Origin: Clostridium_I sp047718555
GTDB taxonomy: Bacteria; Bacillota; Clostridia; Clostridiales; Clostridiaceae
Assembly: GCF_047718555.1 (NCBI RefSeq)
Contig: NZ_JBDNRK010000017.1
Location: 9,145-73,144, forward strand
DNA length: 64,000 bases
Reading direction: 5' to 3'
Positions 9,627-18,911 of this stretch are shown piece by piece. How positions within the stretch are numbered: position 1 is the first letter of the stretch; each line of letters begins with the position of its first letter. The notes beneath the pieces were generated by a model that did no database searches, was not told the origin of the DNA, and was given only the letters and a program-made list of their open reading frames with translations. The translations under genes were made by a program, and so were the position numbers.

Positions 9627-9914
9627 AAATCCTCCAATAAATAAAACGGCCTGCAATTCTTATGCCATGACCAGCGCTGTACAAACTCTCATTAAGTAAG
9701 CTCTATTAATATCTGATTATAAGCACATTGATATTTTAATGTCAATATAAAACTTTACTTTTCATTTTTACCAGCTCTTTTATCATATTAAAACTGTCAA
9801 TATTGTAGTATAATTAAATTATGAAATCTATTAATATCAATGATAATCTATGTATTATTGCCTTATAATCGATAATAATATTGTAAATTTAATAAACGAT
9901 TGGAGATGAAATAA
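9627..9914. other. Divergent intergenic region between cobT and the amidohydrolase gene
   Basis: About 290 AT-rich bases separate the cob operon (minus) from the amidohydrolase (plus). The first 100 bases on the cobT side are less AT-rich and contain GGCCTGCAATT and a CAGCGCTG palindrome (9673-9680), which look like transcribed leader. I cannot match them to the cobalamin riboswitch: the B12-box core GCCAGGAGACC is absent. The amidohydrolase gene has a GGAG ribosome site at 9901-9904. Confidence 0.5.
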
Positions 9915-11090
9915 ATGAATATTAAAAGTATCGCACCGAAATACAAGGATTATATAATAGAACTTAGAAGACATTTTCATAAATATCCTGAACAAAGCTT
10001 ACAGGAATTTGAAACTTCAAAAAAGATAAGAAGCGAACTGGATAAATTGGGAATACCCTATAAGGTGTCTAGCAGCACAGGTACAGGTATATTAGCAACA
10101 ATTGAAGGCGGTAAAAGTGGTAAAACTATAGCTCTTCGTGCAGATATAGATGCCTTACCTGTTACTGAGTGTAATTTGATAGATTATAAATCAAAAATTT
10201 CAGGATATATGCACGCTTGTGGTCATGATGGTCATATGGCTTCATTGCTTGGAGCTGCACGAATACTAAAAGATATACAAGCTGAACTCAGTGGTACAGT
10301 TAAACTAATATTTCAACCGGGCGAAGAAGCTGGAAGCGGAGCTAAAACTTTAGTTACTGAAGGCTTTTTAGATGGAGTAGATAGTGTATTTGGTATACAT
10401 CTAATTCCCGATATAGATTGTGGAAAAATATCCATTGAGGGTGGTCCAAGAATGGCATCCTCTGACAGATTTAAAATAACTGTAAAGGGTAAAAGTGGTC
10501 ATGGTGCAAAACCAAATCTGGCTGTAGATGCCTTAGTTGTAGCTTCTGCTATAGTTTTAAATTTGCAATCTATTGTAAGTAGAGAAGTAGATCCTCTAGA
10601 GCCACTTGTAGTAAGTATAGGCACCATGACCGCAGGAACTCAATACAATATAATAGCAGATACTGCAGTATTACATGGTACTACTAGATGTTTTAATAAT
10701 GAAATAAGAAAAAATATTCCCCATGCCTTGAAACGAATAATTCAAAGTACAGCAAGGTCTTACAAAGCAGAAGCAGAACTAGAATATGATTTTACTGTTC
10801 CTCCAGTAATAAATGATTATACTTTAGCATTAATTGGCAGGCATGCTGTAGAAGAAATATTATCAAGAGATGCTATAGCTGATAAAATGACATTTTTAAT
10901 ATCAGAAGATTTTTCGGAATATCTTCAGGAGGTTCCAGGTATTTTTGCATTGGTTGGTGCAAGAAACCCTGAAAAAGATGCAATTTATTCTCTTCACAAT
11001 GATAGATTCAATATTGATGAAGATGCTCTACAGATATCAAGTAGTCTATATGCTGAATACGCTTATGAATATTTAGAGAATTCAAAGTAA
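9915..11090 (+). CDS. M20 family amidohydrolase (N-acyl-amino-acid or hippurate type)
   Basis: Cytoplasmic metallo-amidohydrolase of 391 residues in the M20D group. Metal and catalytic motifs are HACGHDGHMASLLGAA (about residues 99-114), QPGEEAGSGAKTL (glutamate pair, about 134-146), FGIHLIPD, and the late VGARN region. The dimerization lid domain begins around RFKITVKGKSGHGAKP. Such enzymes remove acyl groups from amino acids or peptides; the exact substrate is not fixed by sequence. It is a single gene with its own terminator, divergent from cobT. Confidence 0.9.
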   Translation: MNIKSIAPKYKDYIIELRRHFHKYPEQSLQEFETSKKIRSELDKLGIPYKVSSSTGTGILATIEGGKSGKTIALRADIDALPVTECNLIDYKSKISGYMHACGHDGHMASLLGAARILKDIQAELSGTVKLIFQPGEEAGSGAKTLVTEGFLDGVDSVFGIHLIPDIDCGKISIEGGPRMASSDRFKITVKGKSGHGAKPNLAVDALVVASAIVLNLQSIVSREVDPLEPLVVSIGTMTAGTQYNIIADTAVLHGTTRCFNNEIRKNIPHALKRIIQSTARSYKAEAELEYDFTVPPVINDYTLALIGRHAVEEILSRDAIADKMTFLISEDFSEYLQEVPGIFALVGARNPEKDAIYSLHNDRFNIDEDALQISSSLYAEYAYEYLENSK

Positions 11091-11135
11091 AACTGGAAAA
11101 AATTACACCCCAGGGGTGTAATTTTTTCCAGTTTT
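11089..11135. terminator. Bidirectional intrinsic terminator
   Basis: A long near-perfect inverted repeat, AAAACTGG...ACACCCC (11089-11111) with GGGGTGT...CCAGTTTT (11113-11135), lies between the convergent amidohydrolase (plus) and ABC exporter (minus). Its runs of A and T on both arms let it stop transcription from either side. Confidence 0.85.
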
Positions 11136-11174
11136 CAGTTTGTGAAAATTTGTTCAGCCATCTTCTTAAATTAT

Positions 11175-13022
11175 CTATGTATCCATATTGTTAAACTGAC
11201 TAAAATACATATTGTAATATACGCCTTTCTCCTCTATGAGTTTCTCATGGTTTCCCTTCTCAACAATTTGTCCATGGTCTATCACCATAATAAGATCCGC
11301 ATCACGAATAGTACTTAATCTGTGAGCTATAATAAAGCTGGTTCTTCCTTTCATTAGTTTTATCATTGCATGCTGTATCCTCATCTCAGTTCTGGTATCT
11401 ACACTGCTGGTGGCCTCATCTAAAATTAGTATAGATGGATTCGAAAGTATTGCCCTGGCAATAGCTAAGAGCTGCCTCTGTCCTTGACTTAAATTGCTTC
11501 CACTTTCTGATAACACAGTATTATATCCCTCGGGTAGCTCCATTATAAAAGCATCCGCATTTGCCATAATAGCTGCTCCCTCTATTTCTTCATCAGAAGC
11601 ATCCAGTTTTCCATATTTAATATTTTCTTTTATTGTTCCTGTAAACAAATAAGTATCTTGAAGTACTATACCAAAACAACTTCTAAGACTGTCTCTAGTA
11701 TATTCTTTTATATCTATGCCATCAATTAATATCTTTCCCTCAGAAACATCATAAAACCTGGTAAGTAAATTCACTATAGTTGTCTTTCCTGCTCCTGTAG
11801 GTCCTACTAAAGCAATACTGCTTCCTGCTTTTGCTTCAAAACTAACATTTCTGAGTATTTTTATATCCTCCCGGTAGGCAAAACTAACTCCTTCAAATAT
11901 TACATCGCCTTTAGGACTATCTAATACTTTAGCATCTGCAATATCGGCTATTTCATCTTTCTCATCCAATATGTCAAATACTCTCTCTGCTCCTGCTACT
12001 GCCGATTGAAGAGTATTAAATACACTTGCCAAATCATTTAATGGTCTTGAAAATTGTCTTGAATAACTTAAAAAACTCGCTATAACACCTACTGTAATAA
12101 TATTTTTTACTGCCAGTATTCCACCTACTCCTGCCACTACTGCAAAACCTACATTATTAATTACATTCATTAGAGGCATTAAATATCCAGACCATATCTG
12201 TGCTTTTAAAGCTACTGCACATAAGTTATCATTAATTTCTTCAAATCTTTCTATTTCTTTATTTTCATGATTAAAAGCCTTTACTATATGAATTCCTGAA
12301 ATAGCCTCTTCTATCTGTCCATTTAACCTTCCCAATTCTTTCTGCTGGCTTTTAAATAAAAAGCTGGTATTTTTAGCTATGGCTCTAGTAAGCAAAAATA
12401 CTAATGGTACTGTAATCATACTTGCTAAAGTGAGCAAGGGACTGAGTACAATCATCATAATCAATGAACCTAAAATAGTAATTGCACCAGACATTAACTG
12501 TGTTGTTGATTGAGATATAGTACTATTCACATTATCTATATCATTGGATAGTCTGCTCATAATTTCGCCATGAGTATTTATATCAAAAAACGCTATGGGA
12601 AGTTTCTGAAGTTTTTGGAAAAGAGCTGCTCTCATATTTTTTACTATACGCTGGGCAGTTCCAGCCATAACCCAGCCCTGAATAAAAGTTAATATGGCAT
12701 CAGAAAAATACGATACTATCAATGCAATTAAAACTAATTCCAGCATTTTAAAATTTACTCTATTATTAATAGACATATAATCAATTGCCTTACCAATAAG
12801 ATAAGGAACCATTAATGTTACTATAGCATCAACAATTATAATCAGAAATATAAATATCAATAATTTCCTTTCCTTGCCAAAATAGAACCATAATTTTTTC
12901 AGAGTTCTTTTGAAATTTTTAGGCTTTTCTACAGGCCCCATATTTCTTTTTCCACCACGCCTTGGTCCCATACCTGGTATATTGACATTTTCTCTTGTAA
13001 CATTTTTATTATTCTCCGGCAA
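11175..13022 (-). CDS. ABC exporter half-transporter, consensus ATPase subunit
   Basis: Fused membrane/ATPase half-transporter of 615 residues: six membrane helices in residues about 50-330, then the nucleotide-binding domain. Motifs are Walker A GPTGAGKTT, signature LSQGQRQ, Walker B ILILDEATSSVD with the catalytic glutamate, and switch histidine IIAHRLST, all intact. It starts at a TTG (13020-13022) behind AAAGGAG and overlaps its partner gene by 14 bases. Paired with the degenerate partner it should form a heterodimeric exporter of the LmrCD/BmrCD/TM287-288 kind. The cargo (drug, lipid or peptide) is unknown. Confidence 0.93.
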   Translation of the reverse strand: MPENNKNVTRENVNIPGMGPRRGGKRNMGPVEKPKNFKRTLKKLWFYFGKERKLLIFIFLIIIVDAIVTLMVPYLIGKAIDYMSINNRVNFKMLELVLIALIVSYFSDAILTFIQGWVMAGTAQRIVKNMRAALFQKLQKLPIAFFDINTHGEIMSRLSNDIDNVNSTISQSTTQLMSGAITILGSLIMMIVLSPLLTLASMITVPLVFLLTRAIAKNTSFLFKSQQKELGRLNGQIEEAISGIHIVKAFNHENKEIERFEEINDNLCAVALKAQIWSGYLMPLMNVINNVGFAVVAGVGGILAVKNIITVGVIASFLSYSRQFSRPLNDLASVFNTLQSAVAGAERVFDILDEKDEIADIADAKVLDSPKGDVIFEGVSFAYREDIKILRNVSFEAKAGSSIALVGPTGAGKTTIVNLLTRFYDVSEGKILIDGIDIKEYTRDSLRSCFGIVLQDTYLFTGTIKENIKYGKLDASDEEIEGAAIMANADAFIMELPEGYNTVLSESGSNLSQGQRQLLAIARAILSNPSILILDEATSSVDTRTEMRIQHAMIKLMKGRTSFIIAHRLSTIRDADLIMVIDHGQIVEKGNHEKLIEEKGVYYNMYFSQFNNMDT

Positions 13023-14751
13023 TAGAGGTCATCTCCTTTACCATTTGAGAATTAAAAATATCCTTATATATATCACAATTTTTCATAAGTTCTTCATGCT
13101 TTCCAATAGCTTTTATTTTACCCTCATCAAGTACAATTATTTTATCCGCTTCCATTACAGAAGTAATACGCTGAGTAATTATTATACAAGTAAGTCCTTT
13201 GGCATATTTTTTTAACCCTTTTCTTATGTTCCCTTCTGTAGTAACATCCACAGCACTAGTGGAATCATCAAGTATAAGTATTTCAGGTTTTTTAATCAAT
13301 GCCCGTGCTATAGAAACACGCTGTTTTTGTCCTCCAGAAAAATTTACTCCCCCTTGTCCAAGTCTTGTATCATATTGCTCCGGAAAACTTGAGATAAATT
13401 CATCTGCCATGGAAATTTTTGCAGCTTCTCTCACTTCTTCAAGTGTGGCATCCTCCTTACCCCATCTTATGTTGTCTATAACTGTTCCAGTAAACAATAT
13501 GGTTTTCTGAGGAACTATAGCTATTTTATTCATCAATATGTCTTTGTCTATATATTTTATATCTACACCATCAACCTTCACACTGCCAGACTTAACATCA
13601 TAAAAGCGTGGAATAAGATTAACCAAAGTAGTTTTTCCTGAACCTGTAGCTCCAATAATCCCTACAGTTTCTCCAGCCATACAGGTAAAATTGATATCCT
13701 TTATAACTGCTTTACTTTGATTATTATAGGAAAAATACACATGTTCAAAATCCACTCTTCCCTTGTACTTAAATTCTTTATGCTGATTATCTTTATCATA
13801 CTGTAAATTGCTTTCCTCCATAAATACTTCTCCTATACGTTCTGCTGAGGCTCTAGCTCTTACAAAGGTATTAAACACCATAGATATAATCATTATTGAA
13901 AATAGTATTTGAGTCATATAATTTATAAAGGCTATTATCTGACCTACCTGCATATTACCTCTATTCACATTAACAGCACCAATCCACAGTATTGCTATTA
14001 TTCCAATATTCACAACAATAGCATTGATTGGTGAAAATACTGCCATTATACGCATAGCTATAGTGGACAGACCACTATATTCCTCATTGACATTTCTAAA
14101 TCTGTTTGTCTCATAATTAAATCTATTAAAAGCTTTAACCACTCTTACCCCAGACAAATATTCCCTCATTATACTGTTAACATTGTCTAAAGCTCTCTGT
14201 ACTCTTACAAAATAAGGGTATCCAATATTCATATTAAAAAATATAAGTAAGGCAACTACGGGCAATACACCGATTAAAACTACAGAAAGTCTAATATTAA
14301 GTTTAACAGCCATAATAATGCTCCCTATGCATACAATAGGTGATTTTACGAAGATTCTCATAAGTCCATTGGCGAAATTCTGCAATTGCGTTACATCATT
14401 TGTAATTCTTGTTATAAGGGAAGCCTGAGAAAATCTATCTACATTATCAAAGGAAAATCCCTGTATCCTTCTAAATAGATCTAATCTTACATCTGCTGAA
14501 AATTTTTGAGAAACACTGCTGGACAGGAAATTACGACCACAGGCTGCTGAGGCACCTAATGCTGTAATCATGAGCATTACAGCTCCCATCTTAAGCACAT
14601 AATCCATTTGTCTATTTACTACACCTACATCTACTATTTTTGACATTATGGTAGGCTGCACAAGATCACAGCTTGCCTCTACAGTAAGAAATGCTATTGC
14701 CAAACAAAATCCTTTCCAATACTTTTTAAAATATTTCTTTAAAAATTCCAT
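13009..14751 (-). CDS. ABC exporter half-transporter, degenerate-site subunit
   Basis: Partner half-transporter of 580 residues with an N-terminal six-helix membrane domain and a C-terminal ATPase domain. Walker A GATGSGKTT and signature FSGGQKQR are normal. Walker B reads ILILDDSTSAVD, with aspartate in place of the catalytic glutamate, and the switch region reads IIITQRITS, with glutamine in place of histidine. This is the known signature of the subunit holding the catalytically inactive site in heterodimeric exporters. It is the first gene of the pair and is coupled to the downstream consensus subunit. Confidence 0.93.
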   Translation of the reverse strand: MEFLKKYFKKYWKGFCLAIAFLTVEASCDLVQPTIMSKIVDVGVVNRQMDYVLKMGAVMLMITALGASAACGRNFLSSSVSQKFSADVRLDLFRRIQGFSFDNVDRFSQASLITRITNDVTQLQNFANGLMRIFVKSPIVCIGSIIMAVKLNIRLSVVLIGVLPVVALLIFFNMNIGYPYFVRVQRALDNVNSIMREYLSGVRVVKAFNRFNYETNRFRNVNEEYSGLSTIAMRIMAVFSPINAIVVNIGIIAILWIGAVNVNRGNMQVGQIIAFINYMTQILFSIMIISMVFNTFVRARASAERIGEVFMEESNLQYDKDNQHKEFKYKGRVDFEHVYFSYNNQSKAVIKDINFTCMAGETVGIIGATGSGKTTLVNLIPRFYDVKSGSVKVDGVDIKYIDKDILMNKIAIVPQKTILFTGTVIDNIRWGKEDATLEEVREAAKISMADEFISSFPEQYDTRLGQGGVNFSGGQKQRVSIARALIKKPEILILDDSTSAVDVTTEGNIRKGLKKYAKGLTCIIITQRITSVMEADKIIVLDEGKIKAIGKHEELMKNCDIYKDIFNSQMVKEMTSIAGE

Positions 14752-14769
14752 TCACTGCACCTCTTTTTA

Positions 14770-14815
14770 ATTTATCCGATGACTATCTCATCTAATACTA
14801 CACCATCTAAAGCTA
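14770..14815 (-). repeat. Partial copy of hairpin repeat family 2
   Basis: It contains the conserved family end ATCGGATAAATT (reverse strand) preceded by a TAGATGAGATAGTC-type segment, just upstream of the ABC exporter start. It lacks the complementary half found in the copies at 21450 and 30871, so it looks like a remnant or a shorter variant. Confidence 0.5.
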
Positions 14816-15011
14816 GAAATAACAGCCTTACATTACTGAATAATCTTTCTAAATTTAATATGAGTATACAATCCTGCTAGGTAATATTAATTGATGAATA
14901 TAACTTATTATACATTACTATCAAATTATTTATAGATATGCAATTACCAATAATAACTTAAAACAAATCTACTAATAAACAGCAGTATACACTGTATAAA
15001 GTACTATATAA

Positions 15012-16466
15012 TTATTTTGTAGAGGATGTCTTAGTATTTGGAAGCATAAAAGATAATATTAAGCCTATTATAGCAGCAGCTACTAATATCAGAAAAACTA
15101 TATGCATACCATAATTTAGAGATTCTTTTATTTCATTAACAGGAATCCCTATATTCATTTCATTTGAATTATATAGACTATTAGGATCAACATTATTCAT
15201 TCCCAATCCATAAAAATATTTTACGATATTAAGATTAAATACAATTCCAAAAACAGCTACTCCTACAGTTTGTCCCATAGTTCTCAATAATGAATTTGAA
15301 GCAGTAGCCGCTCCTCTTTTATTATAATCCACAGATTCCTGTACTATTATTGTCAAAGTGGTAAAAGCTCCCCCAAAGCCAAATCCCATAAGCGATGTAT
15401 ATAATATAACTAACATCAAAGAAGCCTTTAAATATAATGTACCTAAAAGTATGCAGCTTAAAAATAAAACCACAGAGGATATACATACCATTGCTTTTTT
15501 ACCATATACATCAATAATTTTTGATAATATAAAAGAGGACAAAAGCCATGCAACAGAAACAGGTGCCATAGCTAGGCCAGAAATTACCGCACTAAAACCT
15601 AGAACATTCTGTATATATAAAGGCATATATGCATCTAAAGCTATTAGAATAGCAGAAGCTAATAAACTAATAAAATTAGCAATTATATTGGTTTTAGTAA
15701 AGATTTCAAAAGGCACAATAGGTTCTTTTGCCTTTTTTTCAACACAGTAAAATATAAATAAAAAGATAGTAGTTATAATCAAAGAAAATATTAAAGATCT
15801 TGAATACCATTTAGCATTATTTGAAATTGAGAAAATACCAAATAAAAATATTATAATAGATAGGGACAATGTTATTATACCTAAAAAATCTATAGTAATT
15901 TTATTCTTTTGGAAGCTTTCCTTTAAATTTTTTTGTAAAAGAATTATGGATGTTATGCCAAAGGGGATATTTATAAAAAAAATCCAATGCCATGACAGAT
16001 ATTGGATTAAAAATCCACCTAAAAATGGTCCACCTACACTTGCTATACCCCAAACTGTACTCAGCCATCCTTGAACCCTTGCTCTTTCAGAAAGTGTAAA
16101 TAAATCACCAACTATAGTATAAGTTACTGTAAATATGGCTCCAGCACCTATACCCTGTATAGATCTAAATACTATAAGTTCATACATATTTTGTGAAAAT
16201 CCACATAAAGAGCTTCCAATTAAAAAAATTATAATACCTGAAGTAAGGGTATTTTTTCTTCCATATAAATCAGATAATTTTCCATATATAGGAGTAGAAA
16301 TTGCCGAAGTCAATAAGTACATAGAAAAAACTAAGCTTATTTCACTGAAACCATTCAATTCTTTAACAATAGTTGGTACAGCTGTAGTTACTACAGTTCC
16401 TTCTACCGCTCCTAAAAACATTGCTACCATTAATGCTATGATTATATTACTCTTTTTTGTATTCAT
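15012..16466 (-). CDS. MFS drug-efflux transporter, DHA2 (EmrB/QacA) family
   Basis: Membrane antiporter of 484 residues with about 14 hydrophobic helices. Family motifs include the N-terminal EGTVVTTAVPTIVKEL, the loop motif YGKLSDLYGRKNTL and the helix-5 region ASVGGPFLGGFLIQYLSWHWIFFINIP. It differs clearly from the other DHA2 pump in the window and stands alone, with no adjacent regulator. The substrate is unknown. Confidence 0.9.
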   Translation of the reverse strand: MNTKKSNIIIALMVAMFLGAVEGTVVTTAVPTIVKELNGFSEISLVFSMYLLTSAISTPIYGKLSDLYGRKNTLTSGIIIFLIGSSLCGFSQNMYELIVFRSIQGIGAGAIFTVTYTIVGDLFTLSERARVQGWLSTVWGIASVGGPFLGGFLIQYLSWHWIFFINIPFGITSIILLQKNLKESFQKNKITIDFLGIITLSLSIIIFLFGIFSISNNAKWYSRSLIFSLIITTIFLFIFYCVEKKAKEPIVPFEIFTKTNIIANFISLLASAILIALDAYMPLYIQNVLGFSAVISGLAMAPVSVAWLLSSFILSKIIDVYGKKAMVCISSVVLFLSCILLGTLYLKASLMLVILYTSLMGFGFGGAFTTLTIIVQESVDYNKRGAATASNSLLRTMGQTVGVAVFGIVFNLNIVKYFYGLGMNNVDPNSLYNSNEMNIGIPVNEIKESLNYGMHIVFLILVAAAIIGLILSFMLPNTKTSSTK

Positions 16467-16651
16467 ACTTACATATCATCCTTTAATTATTAGTCATCCA
16501 AAAACAAATAAGTTAAAATAAATACCTTTGACTTTTTATAAAACAACATCTATTCTAGCTAATATTACCACTAAAGATACCATTTAACTTTACAGTTGAT
16601 ATGTCAACAGTATTATTCTATCATTTCAACATGTTTCTGCCAAGTTAAAGT

Positions 16652-16710
16652 TAGGCACATTCAAATAAATAACTAACATCTTTGACTTATTATTTATTTT
16701 CATATGCCTA
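16652..16710. repeat. Palindromic repeat family 1, copy 1
   Basis: About 59 bases with inverted ends: TAGGCACATTCAAATAAATAA on the left and TTATTTATTTTCATATGCCTA on the right. It lies between the second MFS gene and the UPF0210 gene. Related copies are at 18474, 29679 and 31219. Confidence 0.7.
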
Positions 16711-16759
16711 AATAAAAACTGTCTTATAATAAAAATTGCTTTTTTATTATAAGACAGTT
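16711..16759 (-). terminator. Intrinsic terminator of the UPF0210 operon
   Basis: A 19-bp perfect inverted repeat, AACTGTCTTATAATAAAAA (16717-16735) with its complement at 16741-16759, is followed on the minus strand by a T-rich run. It lies about 25 bases after the UPF0210 stop codon. Confidence 0.85.
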
Positions 16760-16783
16760 AATTTTATAGACTTAAAATATCCA

Positions 16784-18142
16784 CTAATTTTTAAAGCTGT
16801 GAATTGGTGAAGGTATTCTTCCACCTCTCGCAACAAAATCCTCGCTGGAGAACTTACTTACAGGCATTATTGGTGCAGCTCCTAAAAGTCCGCCAAATTC
16901 TACTTTGTCTCCAACACCTTTTCCATAGACAGGTATTACTCTTACTGCTGTAGTCTTATTGTTTACTACTCCAATTGCAGCTTCATCGGCAATAATTCCG
17001 GAAATAGTTGATGCCGGTGTATCACCAGGGATAGCAATCATATCAAGACCTACTGAACAAACGCAAGTCATTGCTTCAAGCTTCTCTATATTCAATGCAC
17101 CAATTTCAACGGCATTTATCATACCTTCATCTTCACTTACAGGAATGAAAGCACCACTTAATCCTCCAACGTGAGAAGATGCCATTATTCCACCTTTTTT
17201 AACTGCATCGTTGAGCATAGCTAGTGCAGCAGTTGTACCATGACAACCACAAGCTTCAAGACCAATTTCCTCTAGTATTCTAGCTACACTGTCACCTACT
17301 GCTGGAGTTGGTGCAAGAGATAAGTCTACTATTCCAAAAGGTATATCAAGTCTTTTTGAGGCCTCAGTAGCAACTAATTGACCAACTCTAGTTATCTTAA
17401 AAGCAGTTTTCTTTATAGTTTCAGCCACTACATCAAATCTTTCACCTCTCACATTTTCCAAAGCAGATTTTATAACTCCCGGTCCACTAACACCTACATT
17501 TATTATACATTCTGCTTCTCCAACACCGTGAAAAGCTCCTGCCATGAAAGGATTATCTTCTACTGCATTAGCGAAGATTACTAACTTTGCACAGCCAATA
17601 CTTCCATTATCTTTTGTAAGATAAGCTGCCTGCTTTACTATTTCTCCCATATCCCTTACAGCGTTCATGTTTATTCCAACTTTTGAGGTTCCTACATTTA
17701 CTGAAGAACAAACTCTTTCTGTAACTGCCAATGCTTCTGGAATAGACTTTATAAGTATTCTATCTCCATTAGTACATCCTTTATGTACCAGTGCAGAGAA
17801 TCCACCTATAAAATTAACGCCTACAGTTTTTGCAGCTTCATCCATTACTTTTGCATATTCCACATAATCTGTATCACTGCTGCTCTGAGCAACCAATGCC
17901 ATAGGAGTTACAGATATTCTCTTATGTATTATTGGAATTCCATATTCCAGTTCTATTTGTTCGCCTATTTTAACTAGATTTTCGGCTTTTCTTGTTATTT
18001 TATCGTATATCTTTTGTCTGGATTTTTTACCATCAGAATCACAGCAATCTAAAAGTGATATACCCATAGTTATTGTTCTGATATCCAGATTTTCTTTTTC
18101 AATCATATTTATGGTTTCAAGTATGTCTTTGTTATTAATCAT
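16784..18142 (-). CDS. UPF0210 / PFL family protein (DUF711)
   Basis: Conserved cytoplasmic protein of 452 residues in the UPF0210 (DUF711) family, related in fold to pyruvate formate-lyase-like barrels but without a demonstrated activity. Characteristic stretches are DIRTITMGISLLDC near the start, GGFSALVHKGCTNGD, and a glycine-rich C-terminal half with ACGCHGTTAALAMLNDAVKKGG. It follows the ACT-domain gene by about 20 bases, the standard pairing for this family. The upstream glycine riboswitch suggests a link to glycine or one-carbon metabolism; that is inference. Confidence 0.88.
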   Translation of the reverse strand: MINNKDILETINMIEKENLDIRTITMGISLLDCCDSDGKKSRQKIYDKITRKAENLVKIGEQIELEYGIPIIHKRISVTPMALVAQSSSDTDYVEYAKVMDEAAKTVGVNFIGGFSALVHKGCTNGDRILIKSIPEALAVTERVCSSVNVGTSKVGINMNAVRDMGEIVKQAAYLTKDNGSIGCAKLVIFANAVEDNPFMAGAFHGVGEAECIINVGVSGPGVIKSALENVRGERFDVVAETIKKTAFKITRVGQLVATEASKRLDIPFGIVDLSLAPTPAVGDSVARILEEIGLEACGCHGTTAALAMLNDAVKKGGIMASSHVGGLSGAFIPVSEDEGMINAVEIGALNIEKLEAMTCVCSVGLDMIAIPGDTPASTISGIIADEAAIGVVNNKTTAVRVIPVYGKGVGDKVEFGGLLGAAPIMPVSKFSSEDFVARGGRIPSPIHSFKN

Positions 18143-18162
18143 TTTTTCAATTCTCCAATCTA

Positions 18163-18432
18163 TTATACTTCGTGCATGGATCTAAATATTTCCTCACGTT
18201 GAAGTTTAATTGAAACTCCAAGTTTATCAGCTTCAATATCAAGCTTTTCCTTAAGTTCTTTAGCATCTATTTCCATTTTAGATAGATCCACAAACATTAT
18301 CATCGTAAAATAGTTTTGCAAAAGAGTCTGATTTATATCCATAATATTTATTTTATTTTCTGCTAATATTGAAGTTATGCCTTGAATAATACCTATTTTG
18401 TCTTCTCCGATTACTGTAATAAATGATTTCAT
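18163..18432 (-). CDS. ACT domain protein (UPF0237 family)
   Basis: Small single-domain ACT protein of 89 residues, the standard UPF0237 length. The N-terminus MKSFITVIGEDKIGIIQGIT has the ligand-loop pattern of ACT domains, which bind amino acids such as glycine or serine at dimer interfaces. I chose the ATG at 18430-18432 because AGGAGG lies 11 bases upstream. A longer in-frame start would run into the repeat at 18474. It is co-transcribed with the UPF0210 gene and lies downstream of the glycine riboswitch and its terminator, so it is probably a ligand sensor for its partner. Confidence 0.9.
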   Translation of the reverse strand: MKSFITVIGEDKIGIIQGITSILAENKINIMDINQTLLQNYFTMIMFVDLSKMEIDAKELKEKLDIEADKLGVSIKLQREEIFRSMHEV

Positions 18433-18473
18433 TTTAACAAATTCCTCCTGAATAATGAATTTTATTAATAAGT

Positions 18474-18535
18474 TAGGTATATTCAAATAAATAGACTACC
18501 AGCATACTAACTAGTTATTTATTTGTATATGCCTT
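18474..18535. repeat. Palindromic repeat family 1, copy 2
   Basis: Ends TAGGTATATTCAAATAAAT and ATTTATTTGTATATGCC are inverted, with a core containing AGCATACTAACTAG. It lies in the leader between the glycine riboswitch terminator and the ACT gene, so it is part of the transcript and should fold as a hairpin. Confidence 0.7.
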
Positions 18536-18566
18536 AATAAACTCAAAAGAATCAATATATAGAAAT

Positions 18567-18594
18567 AAAAAAAGACTAAATTTAAAATTAGTCT
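18567..18594 (-). terminator. Expression-platform terminator of the glycine riboswitch
   Basis: A stem AGACTAA (18573-18579) with TTAGTCT (18588-18594) is followed on the minus strand by a run of seven T. It lies between the glycine aptamer and the ACT gene, in the place expected for riboswitch-controlled termination. Confidence 0.75.
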
Positions 18595-18679
18595 CTGAGA
18601 AGCATAAAAAATTAAGAACAACTTCATATGTGAGAATTAAAATATCTATATCACATAGACGGTTTCTTTAACATATAAT

Positions 18680-18763
18680 CTCCGTTCTTTTACCTGAGAG
18701 TTTCACTAAAAATTTTAGTTTTCCCCTTCGGTGCTCCTTTGAGTCTCTCCAGAGTTTCGTCCA
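18680..18763 (-). ncRNA. Glycine riboswitch (gcvT element), single aptamer
   Basis: On the minus strand the sequence shows the conserved glycine-aptamer pieces in order: CTGGAGAGACTC, CACCGAAGGGG, AAAACT, AACTCTCAGG and AAAAGAACGGAG. Only one full aptamer is visible; the following 80 bases form other pairings but lack a second CCGAAGGGG core. The switch precedes a terminator and then the ACT/UPF0210 pair, rather than the common glycine-cleavage or glycine-transport genes. Confidence 0.9.
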
Positions 18764-18911
18764 ATAGCGGTTTAAAGAATTATCCCACTACCTTCATTCG
18801 ACTTATTAAATTGTCTAACCTATTCTAACACAATACTATTGTATAAATCAATAAAAAAAACAAATTTTACAAAGAAAAATGTATATAAAATGAATATATA
18901 CATTTAATTTT

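Noticed and set aside
9627..9720. Possible cobalamin riboswitch before cobT
   Set aside because: The cob operon would suit it, but the B12-box core and the other conserved blocks are not found on the minus strand; only a GGCCTGCAATT-like piece is present.
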